From the NCBI GenBank assembly GCA_039961635.1, contig JABRWB010000010.1, positions 1 to 13,223 of the forward strand: a DNA stretch of 13,223 bases, given 5' to 3'. Source of the DNA: a bacterium (lineage in GTDB: Bacteria; 4484-113; JAGGVC01). Positions 1 to 6,118 of the stretch are shown here, piece by piece (the first letter of the stretch is position 1; the number at the start of each line of letters is the position of its first letter). Below the pieces are notes generated by a model, which saw nothing but the letters and a program-made list of their open reading frames with translations, was not told where the DNA came from and did not search any database. Both the position numbers and the translations under genes were made by a program.

Positions 1-43
1 TGGATCCAACCTTCGCCTTCGCCTTCACCGCTGCTTCTGCCAT
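1..43 (-). CDS. 5' end of a leftward gene, product unknown (partial)
   Basis: Read on the minus strand, an ATG at 43-41 opens a frame of 14 codons to the window edge, giving MAEAAVKAKAKVGS. A strong ribosome binding site (AAGGAGGT, plus positions 51-58) precedes it at good spacing, and a TATAAT box lies further upstream at 69-74. The Ala/Lys-rich start has no recognisable family signature, so no function is given. The start call rests on the ribosome binding site: an alternative ATG five bases upstream (48-46) closes after only a few codons. It is divergent from the small membrane protein gene at 94. Confidence 0.5.
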   Translation of the reverse strand, partial: MAEAAVKAKAKVGS

Positions 44-68
44 TCCATACCTCCTTGCCTGAAAACCT

Positions 69-74
69 ATTATA
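69..74 (-). promoter_or_regulatory. Candidate -10 box of the leftward gene
   Basis: The minus strand reads a perfect TATAAT at 74-69. It is about 25 bases before the ATG at 43, leaving room for a short leader that carries the AAGGAGGT site. No convincing TTGACA box lies 16-18 bases upstream. The plus strand of the same stretch reads TATTAT (68-73), so a divergent promoter for the gene at 94 is possible. Confidence 0.35.
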
Positions 75-93
75 CGTCAGACATGAAGGCTAG

Positions 94-390
94 TTGTACA
101 CTCAGTTTGCAGGCCTTTTCCTTTTGCCGTTTATACTGATTTGGATACTAACTAAGCCTTATTTGGCAAAATATAAATCTAATGCAAGCGAGAAAATGTC
201 CATTGTAAGCAATTGTCTATCATTTGTTGCCCTATGTTACGCTTTTTATATTGCTTTATACTATCACGAGTTTGCTGATCCTCCTTGGGTCACTTGGCCA
301 TTTATTCTTACAATAATATTAATGAACGCAGCAATGATGTTCATACCAGTTAAATTTGCTAATAGCGATCATTGTCAAGAAATTAAATAA
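94..390 (+). CDS. Small hypothetical membrane protein (98 aa)
   Basis: This TTG-started frame encodes 98 residues with three hydrophobic segments, at about residues 6-25, 36-56 and 64-86, separated by a Lys-rich loop (KPYLAKYK) and a short acidic loop. It is probably an inner-membrane protein. The start is the first possible codon after an in-frame stop at 91-93, and GAAGG at 85-89 stands four bases before it as a plausible ribosome binding site. An ATG at 83 lies in another frame and closes after 18 codons. I recognise no family. The DNA is visibly A+T-rich with A/T-ending codons, unlike the G+C-rich genes to its right, which suggests acquisition by transfer. No nearby gene suggests a role. 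A remnant of a longer gene is also possible. Confidence 0.5.
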   Translation: MYTQFAGLFLLPFILIWILTKPYLAKYKSNASEKMSIVSNCLSFVALCYAFYIALYYHEFADPPWVTWPFILTIILMNAAMMFIPVKFANSDHCQEIK

Positions 391-647
391 TGCAGAAATG
401 CACATTAATTAATTGGCGCATCCGCAACGGCCTTCAGCTTGTGGGGAACATAGACGCAACCAACAGCAATACCGCTCCCACGTGGACGAACCATCCGCAT
501 GCGCTGCGGCCGGTCGAGAGCCAGCAGGTGCAGACGAATTCCGCCACGCAGTTCATAAACGTAACCGACGAGATATCCCCGTCCCGCAGGACGTACAACC
601 CAAGCACTTCCGCAGCCGGAGACACCGAAGCGATAGCCGCCAAGGGT

Positions 648-700
648 AAGGAGGCCCGCCGTCCCTGCGGGCGATTGCTGGCGGGACGCCAGCCCTCCTT
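648..700. repeat. Nested inverted repeat able to fold as a three-way junction
   Basis: Outer arms AAGGAG (648-653) and CTCCTT (695-700) enclose two perfect 6-bp hairpins: GCCCGC/GCGGGC at 654-672 with a 7-base loop, and GCTGGC/GCCAGC at 677-693 with a 5-base loop. Alternatively 648-665 pairs with 683-700 over 15 of 18 positions as one long imperfect hairpin. There is no T-run after it, so it is not a canonical terminator. The compact form resembles dispersed palindromic repeats of the REP type, but only one copy is visible here. Confidence 0.6.
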
Positions 701-964
701 TCTCGTCAACGGCGCTGCGCCGACAGTCATGGCCCAGACGACGGTTTCCGAGGTTCCCCGCTCTGGAGAGCCGGGCTATATCAGCCACAGGAATCCGACT
801 TATTCCGAAAACACGATTGCGCTGCCAAGCGACCGCGGCGCGCTGGATTTAAGCGGAACGAGACGGTTCCCCGGCGGGCAAGCGAAGCGACACCCGTTGG
901 GGTGGCGATGATGTAGGAAGGGACGCGCGCGGAAGCCGGCTAAACCAATCCGTTTCGCCTGCGT

Positions 965-970
965 TACAAT
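965..970 (+). promoter_or_regulatory. Candidate -10 box of the caspase-like gene (TACAAT)
   Basis: TACAAT at 965-970 matches the -10 consensus in five of six positions. It is followed by seven bases and then ATC at 978, which is in frame with the caspase-like protein. The same box-N7-start layout occurs at the TPR gene and the spoIID-like gene. No good -35 box is visible at 16-18 bases upstream. Confidence 0.4.
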
Positions 971-1097
971 CCCCGTCATCTTTTGCGATCCAAAACCGGC
1001 TTTCCGTGCGTCCGCCGGGCATGCTTGGCCCTTCGCGGCGGCGCTCGCACTTGCGCTGCTCGCGTTCTGCGCCGCGGACGTACTCGTCCCGGCGGTC

Positions 1098-2420
1098 GTG
1101 CCGCCGCCGTCGCATCGCAACGTCTGGGCGGTGCTCATAGGCGCGGACGAATACGCCGATCCCGCGCTGCCGGATCTTTCGTTCTCCGGGCGCGATGCGC
1201 GCGCGATGCTGGGCGCGCTAACGCGTTCGTTCGGGGCGGGCGGAAACGGCGGAGGCGGCGGAGCCGCGTTCCGCCGCGAAAACGCGCTTTTGCTGGCAGC
1301 ACACGGCGACCTGCGGCCGACCGCGGCGAACATCCGGTTCGCGCTGGGAACCTGGCTGCCGGAGCAGGCGGGGCGGGGCGATCTTGCGATCGTTTTCTTC
1401 AGCGGGCACGGATGGCCGGTGAAGGACGACTCGGAAAAGGACGGCGTCAAGCGCTTTCTGGTGCCGTCCGATGCGAAACGCGACCTGCTTGCGGATACCG
1501 CGGTTTCGATGAACGAGGTCGCGGAGATGATCGCGTATCTTCCATGCGAGCACGTGGTGACCATTTTGGACGCGTGCTTCAGCGGCACGCCGGGCGGGCG
1601 CTCGCTCGGCGCGAGCGCGGCCGCCGCGCGCGGCGACAGTTTCTGGGGCGAACTTGCGAGCGTCACCGGAAAGGTCGTGCTTACCGCGAGCGCGCACGAC
1701 CAGCCCAGCCTGGAAGTCGCAGATCTCGAAAGCGGATTATTCACTTACTACGTCGTCGAAGGGCTGTCTAGCTTCGGCGACGCGAATTCGGACGGGATTC
1801 TGTCGGTCGGCGAATTGTTCGTTTACGCGAGGGACAGGGTGCGCGTATTCGCGGCGCGGCTGGGCGCGAGGCAGGAGCCGCAGGCCGCCGCTGTGACCCT
1901 TTCCGTCAAGGATTACGCGCTTTGCACGTCGGCGCGTTTCGGCGCGGAAGCGCGGGACGAGGCCGCGGCCCCTCCCGTCGCGGGCGGCGCGGTTCTCACT
2001 CCGACGGAGCGCGAGTCGCTTCCGGAGCTTTCGTCCGCGCTTGGTGGGGGCAGGCTGGTTATAGACAACCTCGCTCCGCTGTCTTATGCGAGGATAATCG
2101 CGCCGGACGGCACCGACCTCGGCTCTAATCCGGTTCCGCTGTCCCTCGAACTTCCGCCGGGCGAGTACCGTGTAACCGTGGGAGCTCGCGGGAGATTGCC
2201 CGTCGAAACCCGCGTGACGATAAAAGCGGGTGAGGTTTCCGCGCTCGGCAAAATCGCGCAGCGCGCCGATCCCGCATACTTTGTTCAGATGCCTGACACG
2301 GAATTCGAGGAATTGCCGCTGGTGGTGCAGCAATTCGTCGAGCGCGAACAGCAGATGCAGCAGGAGTCCGAGTCCGGGGACGATGCATCGGACGGAGAAA
2401 ACGGCGGGGGAAAGGAATAG
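1098..2420 (+). CDS. Caspase-like (peptidase C14/metacaspase-type) protein with EF-hand loop and PEGA-like domain
   Basis: From GTG 1098 the protein has 440 residues. Residues 8-270 form a caspase-like fold: the opening strand NVWAVLIGADEYADP, the catalytic His in FFSGHG (His104) and the catalytic Cys in LDACFSG (Cys160). Residues 228-239 (DANSDGILSVGE) fit a complete 12-residue EF-hand calcium loop. Residues about 318-385 read like a PEGA domain (LELPPGEYRVTVGARG), and the tail is acidic and Gln/Glu-rich. Such proteins are Cys peptidases that usually cleave after basic residues; the target is unknown. The start is uncertain. The same frame is open from 912 and encodes a hydrophobic signal or anchor (PFAAALALALLAFCAADVLV) upstream of 1098 with no ATG, GTG or TTG, so the real start may be ATC 978 (480 aa), or the sequence may carry a one-base error near 1021-1032. 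It precedes the TPR gene by 74 bases. Confidence 0.9.
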   Translation: MPPPSHRNVWAVLIGADEYADPALPDLSFSGRDARAMLGALTRSFGAGGNGGGGGAAFRRENALLLAAHGDLRPTAANIRFALGTWLPEQAGRGDLAIVFFSGHGWPVKDDSEKDGVKRFLVPSDAKRDLLADTAVSMNEVAEMIAYLPCEHVVTILDACFSGTPGGRSLGASAAAARGDSFWGELASVTGKVVLTASAHDQPSLEVADLESGLFTYYVVEGLSSFGDANSDGILSVGELFVYARDRVRVFAARLGARQEPQAAAVTLSVKDYALCTSARFGAEARDEAAAPPVAGGAVLTPTERESLPELSSALGGGRLVIDNLAPLSYARIIAPDGTDLGSNPVPLSLELPPGEYRVTVGARGRLPVETRVTIKAGEVSALGKIAQRADPAYFVQMPDTEFEELPLVVQQFVEREQQMQQESESGDDASDGENGGGKE

Positions 2421-2481
2421 TTTCCGTTTGCGCATGGGTTCGATCAGAACGCGAATGCAAGCCGCGCCGTCTAGCTGGTGC

Positions 2482-2487
2482 TAGAAT
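2482..2487 (+). promoter_or_regulatory. -10 box of a probable leaderless promoter (TAGAAT)
   Basis: TAGAAT at 2482-2487 stands exactly seven bases before ATG 2495. No ribosome binding site lies between, so transcription would begin at or next to the start codon. No clear -35 box is seen. Confidence 0.45.
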
Positions 2488-2494
2488 CCGGCCG

Positions 2495-3841
2495 ATGATT
2501 CACCGCTTTGCGCTATTGTTCGCATTAATTCTGGCGCTCGCCGCGGCGCCGCAGTCCGCTTCGGCGGACGCAGCTGCCGCGCCCGCATCCTCTCCCGACG
2601 AGATGCTGGCCGAGGACGTGCTTGTCGAGCTGCCGGAAGCTCCCAAACAGCCCGGCGCGAGGGGCACGATGCTGGGGATTCCGCTCATCGTGGTCGCGCC
2701 GTTCGCGGGAACGGCCGCGATGCCGGATGAAGGAGCGGCCGCGGGATTCGGAGTAGCGGCGCGCCTGGTGGATGACTACTACCGGCTGAAGTCGGTGCGC
2801 GCCGTCACGATGGAAACGCTCGCCAAGGCGGCGGGCGGGAAATTTCTGGAATCGCCGGGCATTTCCGCCCAGGATGCTTTAATTCCGGTGGCCAAATCGC
2901 TTGGCGCCAATTACGCCGTGACCGGCGTGGTCAATCTGAAATCGTCGTTCGCGGACGTAAGTGCGACGGTGTTCGACATGGAGGGCAAGGCGGTCGTCAG
3001 CGCGAGCGCGGGAGGCTCGCAGTCGCTTCTGCCTGCTCTTGTAAGCGAAATCAGCTTCAAATTGCTCGCCGGCATCGGCGCCGCGCTTACGGACGCCGAG
3101 CGTGACTACCTGGACCAGGGCGAGCCGTATTCGGTGGATTCGTGGCTTTTGTGCAATCAGGGACTGCGCATCGTGACGGCGATGCAGGGCGGCATCGAAA
3201 CGACCAAGGAGCAGCGCAAGGCCGCCAAGGACGCGCTCGACAAGTGCCTGAAGCAGTCTCCGGATTATTTGCGGGCCAGGGACGCCCTGGGCCGGCTGCA
3301 CTTCGCCGAGGCGGAATACGAAAAAGCCCGGAGCGTGTTTACCGAGCTATCCACCCGCTCGCCGAAGTATGCTCCGGCCAGGTTCTATCTGGGCGTTATC
3401 GCTTATCGGGAGGGTAAAATCGCAGCCGCCAAGAAGGAGCTGGGCAGGGCTGTCGAGCTTGACTCCGGCGACCCGGCGTCGTGGCTGTATTACGGGCTTG
3501 CGCAGATCGCCGACGGCCAACCTGCAAGCGCCGAGCAGTCGCTCCGCCAGGGGCTGAAGCTCTCGCCGGACGGCGTGGAGCTGCGCTTCGCACTGGGACG
3601 CTCGTTGATGCTGCAGGAGCGCTACTCGGAAGCCGCGGAAGAGTTCGAAAAGGTGGTTCTTGTGCGCCCCCAGACCGCCTCGGCCCAGTATAACCTTGGA
3701 TTGTGCTATTACCGTATCAGGGATTTCAGCAAGGCCGAAAGACACTTTCGAATATACTTGGATTTGACTCCGGGCGATCCGGAGGGCGACCACGCAAAGG
3801 TGAAAGAATGGATCGCTGCGATGAACGGGGAGCTTGACTAG
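2495..3841 (+). CDS. Exported TPR protein with TolB/CsgG-like N-terminal domain
   Basis: The 448-residue protein starts with a signal peptide (residues 1-25, basic start, LLFALILALAAA core, cleavage around SASA-D). Residues about 60-195 (IPLIVVAPF, AARLVDDYYRLKSV, VAKSLGANYAVTGVVN, ATVFDMEGK) have the alternating pattern of the CsgG/FlgO/TolB N-terminal fold, in which a periplasmic domain reports or assembles envelope parts. This family match is by pattern only. Residues about 245-430 hold four to five tetratricopeptide repeats, such as ARFYLGVIAYREGKIAAAKK and AQYNLGLCYYRIRDFSKAER, which bind partner proteins. It is probably a periplasmic scaffold. It follows the caspase-like gene in the same direction, so the two may work together, although TAGAAT before its ATG suggests it also has its own leaderless transcript. 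There is no ribosome binding site before the ATG. Confidence 0.88.
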   Translation: MIHRFALLFALILALAAAPQSASADAAAAPASSPDEMLAEDVLVELPEAPKQPGARGTMLGIPLIVVAPFAGTAAMPDEGAAAGFGVAARLVDDYYRLKSVRAVTMETLAKAAGGKFLESPGISAQDALIPVAKSLGANYAVTGVVNLKSSFADVSATVFDMEGKAVVSASAGGSQSLLPALVSEISFKLLAGIGAALTDAERDYLDQGEPYSVDSWLLCNQGLRIVTAMQGGIETTKEQRKAAKDALDKCLKQSPDYLRARDALGRLHFAEAEYEKARSVFTELSTRSPKYAPARFYLGVIAYREGKIAAAKKELGRAVELDSGDPASWLYYGLAQIADGQPASAEQSLRQGLKLSPDGVELRFALGRSLMLQERYSEAAEEFEKVVLVRPQTASAQYNLGLCYYRIRDFSKAERHFRIYLDLTPGDPEGDHAKVKEWIAAMNGELD

Positions 3842-3936
3842 GTTTCGATCGCCCGCAGCAAGGGCGGATTGGACCATATCAGCGGCAACAACCGCAATAA
3901 CGGTTTTGCAGGCGAGTCCCCGTTACAATGCAAAGC

Positions 3937-4128
3937 CTATTCAAACTTGATTACTTCGGTCGGGCAGTCTTCCGCAGCGATTTTGATCGCGTCAATGAAC
4001 TCACTGTAATTTACGCCCTCGCGCACGGTGCAGCTGTCATCCTGCACGTGAAACACCTCCGGGCAGACGTCCTCGCAGGCGTCGCACACAATGCAGCCTT
4101 CTTCAATCCAAACTCTTGAAATCGTCAT
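3937..4128 (-). CDS. Single-cluster [4Fe-4S] ferredoxin
   Basis: This 63-residue electron carrier has CIVCDACEDVCP (Cys12, 15, 18, 22) and a distant Cys-Pro (Cys55-Pro56) near the end. In small one-cluster ferredoxins, Cys12, Cys15, Cys18 and the last Cys-Pro bind the [4Fe-4S] cluster. Cys22 and Cys33 are left over and could form the disulfide known in some Desulfovibrio ferredoxins; that is inference. The start at 4128 gives MTISRVWIEEGC, which places the first cysteine where the family has it. Upstream in-frame ATGs at 4140 and 4170 would add a proline-rich, unlikely leader. No good ribosome binding site is visible for any of them. A hairpin (4148-4163) lies just upstream of the start. The gene stands alone, divergent from fliF, and no redox partner gene is visible. 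Confidence 0.92.
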   Translation of the reverse strand: MTISRVWIEEGCIVCDACEDVCPEVFHVQDDSCTVREGVNYSEFIDAIKIAAEDCPTEVIKFE

Positions 4129-4147
4129 AATCGTTTGCATCGGTATC

Positions 4148-4163
4148 CGGGGCAGAAGCCCCG
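4148..4163 (-). other. GC hairpin just upstream of the ferredoxin start
   Basis: On the minus strand CGGGGC-TTCT-GCCCCG forms a perfect 6-bp stem with a tetraloop, ending 19 bases before ATG 4128. It would lie in the 5' leader of the ferredoxin mRNA. There is no U-run after it, so it is not a terminator on either strand. Its role, if any, is unknown. Confidence 0.4.
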
Positions 4164-4289
4164 AAAGCAATACCTGTAGCCCCGCCCTATTGTTTGGAAT
4201 GAACTTGACTGCATTCGAACTTTGAAATCTGCTTCACAAGAGGAACCGCTTTCAGTTGGCCGTTTGGAAAGGCGGCAATTCCTTGACAC

Positions 4290-4318
4290 TTGGATTTTTG
4301 CATTGATTGTAATATAAT
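4290..4318 (+). promoter_or_regulatory. Candidate sigma-70-type promoter of the fliF operon
   Basis: A perfect TATAAT at 4313-4318 is preceded by TTGGAT at 4290-4295 with a 17-base spacer. A TTGACA at 4283-4288 is a better hexamer but is 24 bases away, too far to pair with this -10. Transcription would start near 4325, giving a leader of about 100 bases before fliF. No sigma-54 (GG-N10-GC) layout is present, so sigma-54 control is not supported here. Confidence 0.55.
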
Positions 4319-4385
4319 GTGAGTTGCGGCCCGGTGCCGCGACAGAGTATTCCGCGCTTCAAATCCGCCGCCTACGGATGCATTC

Positions 4386-4413
4386 CGGGCGGCCGATTCT
4401 TTTCCGCCGCCCG
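4386..4413 (+). promoter_or_regulatory. Leader hairpin directly before the fliF ribosome binding site
   Basis: An 8-bp all-GC stem (4386-4393 with 4406-4413) closes a 12-base loop. It ends two bases before the fliF ribosome binding site (GAGGTGA, 4416-4422). A smaller hairpin, GCGGC-CCGGT-GCCGC, lies at 4326-4340 in the same leader. The stem does not cover the binding site itself, so it may position or protect the leader rather than block translation. Confidence 0.45.
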
Positions 4414-4427
4414 AAGAGGTGATACCG

Positions 4428-6005
4428 GTGGTTGACAGAATCGCAGCGCTTTTTAACAAGCTGAACGCGCCGACCAAGCTCTTCATAACAGCGGCGTTCA
4501 TTTTGCTCGTCAGCCTGTTCGTCGTGATGATCGCGCTCTGGCAACCTGCCAGCTACTCGCCCCTTTACACCGATTTGTCGCCTGGGGACGCGGCGAGGAT
4601 CATTGACGAGCTTCGGGCCGACCGCGTCAATTACAGGCTTTCGGAGGACGGCAAAACCATTTTCGTCCAAGCTGAAAGGGTTGCCGAGCAGCGTGTGGAG
4701 CTTGCGGGGAAAGGTTTGCCGGCAACAGGAGTTGTCGGATTCGAGGTCTTTGACAAGAACAAGATGGGAATCACGGAAGCGGGGCAGCGCGTCGACTATC
4801 AAAGGGCGATCGAAGGCGAACTCACTCGCACGATCATGGGCTTTCCGGAAGTGACATCGGCTCGCGTGCATCTCGTCATGCCGCAGCCGGATTCGTTTCT
4901 GGAAGAGCCGGAGCCGGCTTCCGCCAGTGTTGTAATTCATACCCAGACGGGTACGAGGCTTAGGGACTCGCAAGTCAAGGGAATAGTCCATCTGGTGAGC
5001 CACGCCGTCGAGAATTTGACCGACGACAACATCACGGTTACGGACGGCGAGGGCAACCTTCTGTATGGAGCGGAAAGCACGCTGGGATTCAGCGACGAGC
5101 AGCTTGCGTATAAGCGCAAGGTGGAGCGCGACCTGGAACTGAAGGCCATTAAGGTGCTTGAAAAAAGCTACGGCCAGGGAACGGTCGAAGCCGCGGCGAC
5201 GGTCGAGATCGATTTCAGCAAAAGCAGCAAGCAAAGCGAGACTTACACGCCGTCGGCCGGCGATAAAGGGCTTGTAAAAACGGAACGGATGTCCGAAACC
5301 ACAAAGGACTCTTCATCCGGCGAGGAAGGCGGCGTTCCCGGCACAACTTCCAATATCCCCGGCTATGTGGGTGTTGTCGGAGGTACAGGCAGCACGTCAG
5401 AAAAGGAAACCAGCTCAACAATTGACCGGACATATGACAATAACAGGGAAGTGGTCTCCACCGAACTTCCCGGCGGAACAATTGTGGGCCGCTCTATAAG
5501 CATAGTAATTACCGACCCCGAGTTCAGCGAGCAGAAGCGAAGCGAGGCGGAGCTGCTTGTCGCGAGCGCGATCGGTGCAAGAATTACCGAGGGCGACAAG
5601 ATTGTGGTGACCGGAAAACCGCCTGCCCCCGTGACGCCGGTTCAAGCCGAAGTCGTGGGCAGGGCGGTGGGAAGGCAAAAACTGGATGATTACATCCGGT
5701 ACGGCCTTGCCGCGCTGATCGTGATTATTTCTTTGCTGGTGCTTCGCGGAATGGTTAATTCGTTCTCTCCGAACATCAAGATGGCATTCGAGGCGATGGA
5801 CATTGCCGAAGAGGTGCCGCGGCTCGACCTCGCGATTACCTCTGCGGAAGAAGAGCGTGCCGATGTGGACGTATACGGCGTCCGCAGGATTAAGGAGATT
5901 CCGCGAACCAAACAACAACAGATGAAAGACGAGATAATTCTTCAGGTGCGGGACGATCCAACGGAAGTAGTGAAAATCATTCGAAACTGGCTTTTGGAGG
6001 ATTAG
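4428..6005 (+). CDS. fliF: Flagellar M-ring (MS-ring) protein FliF
   Basis: FliF forms the membrane ring that the rest of the flagellar basal body is built on, and its C-terminus holds FliG. The 525-residue length is usual for the family. A first membrane helix (residues about 18-38) is followed by the periplasmic ring-building region: YSPLYTDLSPGDAARIIDEL, then AGQRVDYQRAIEGELTRTI and SARVHLVMP. A long Ser/Gly/Thr-rich linker lies at about 265-335, and ELPGGTIVGRSISIVI follows. The second membrane helix is at about 422-444, and the cytoplasmic FliG-binding tail (DDPTEVVKIIRNWLLED) ends the protein. GTG 4428 is preferred over the in-frame GTG 4419, because GAGGTGA at 4416-4422 is correctly spaced for 4428 and overlaps 4419. 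It is the first gene of the flagellar cluster here; no fliE lies upstream. Confidence 0.97.
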   Translation: MVDRIAALFNKLNAPTKLFITAAFILLVSLFVVMIALWQPASYSPLYTDLSPGDAARIIDELRADRVNYRLSEDGKTIFVQAERVAEQRVELAGKGLPATGVVGFEVFDKNKMGITEAGQRVDYQRAIEGELTRTIMGFPEVTSARVHLVMPQPDSFLEEPEPASASVVIHTQTGTRLRDSQVKGIVHLVSHAVENLTDDNITVTDGEGNLLYGAESTLGFSDEQLAYKRKVERDLELKAIKVLEKSYGQGTVEAAATVEIDFSKSSKQSETYTPSAGDKGLVKTERMSETTKDSSSGEEGGVPGTTSNIPGYVGVVGGTGSTSEKETSSTIDRTYDNNREVVSTELPGGTIVGRSISIVITDPEFSEQKRSEAELLVASAIGARITEGDKIVVTGKPPAPVTPVQAEVVGRAVGRQKLDDYIRYGLAALIVIISLLVLRGMVNSFSPNIKMAFEAMDIAEEVPRLDLAITSAEEERADVDVYGVRRIKEIPRTKQQQMKDEIILQVRDDPTEVVKIIRNWLLED

Positions 6006-6118
6006 AGGATTGACAGACGGCTTCAAACTTGAGTGTCCGTGCAAAACGGGATAATTGATGTTATATTTTCAGTTGTTATCCGGGGCGGGCGCCCGCTCCA
6101 CACCCGTGCGAGGATCCG

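Larger units (their letters stand above)
391..977. other. Gene-poor stretch without a supported coding region
   Basis: Open frames exist on both strands here, for example plus 390-911 and minus 788-405. None has a ribosome binding site, a recognisable domain, membrane segment or motif, and they overlap one another on opposite strands, as chance frames in G+C-rich DNA do. Composition shifts abruptly from A+T-rich to G+C-rich near 410, marking a junction. The structure visible is the nested inverted repeat at 648-700 and a TACAAT box at 965-970. The stretch may include remnants of a decayed gene, but I cannot identify one. Confidence 0.5.

Noticed and set aside
405-788. Minus-strand open frame of 127 codons, GTG start
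   Set aside because: No ribosome binding site, no recognisable domain, Gly/Arg-rich product and overlapping open frames on the other strand. It runs through the nested palindrome. I could not separate it from a chance frame or a decayed gene.
390-911. Plus-strand open frame of 173 codons following the small membrane protein
   Set aside because: It begins at the stop of the preceding gene without a ribosome binding site and its product has no hydrophobic core, motif or repeat.
800-2435. Long minus-strand open frames opposite the caspase-like gene
   Set aside because: They are mirror frames of a G+C-rich coding region; the plus strand carries the clear catalytic motifs.
4129-4170. Upstream starts (4140, 4170) for the ferredoxin
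   Set aside because: They add residues before the conserved MTISRVWIEEGC opening and place a hairpin inside the coding region.
4283-4288. TTGACA as the -35 box of the fliF promoter
   Set aside because: It is 24 bases from TATAAT, beyond the usual 16-18 bases; TTGGAT at 4290 has the right spacing.
4290-4303. Sigma-54 promoter for fliF
   Set aside because: The GG and GC dinucleotides are not ten bases apart as required for the -24/-12 elements.
6010-6015. TTGACA after fliF as a separate fliG promoter
   Set aside because: No -10-like hexamer lies 16-18 bases downstream; the TATATT at 6062 is too far away.
4187-6044. Long minus-strand open frames opposite fliF
   Set aside because: They overlap the unmistakable FliF sequence and contain no family signature.
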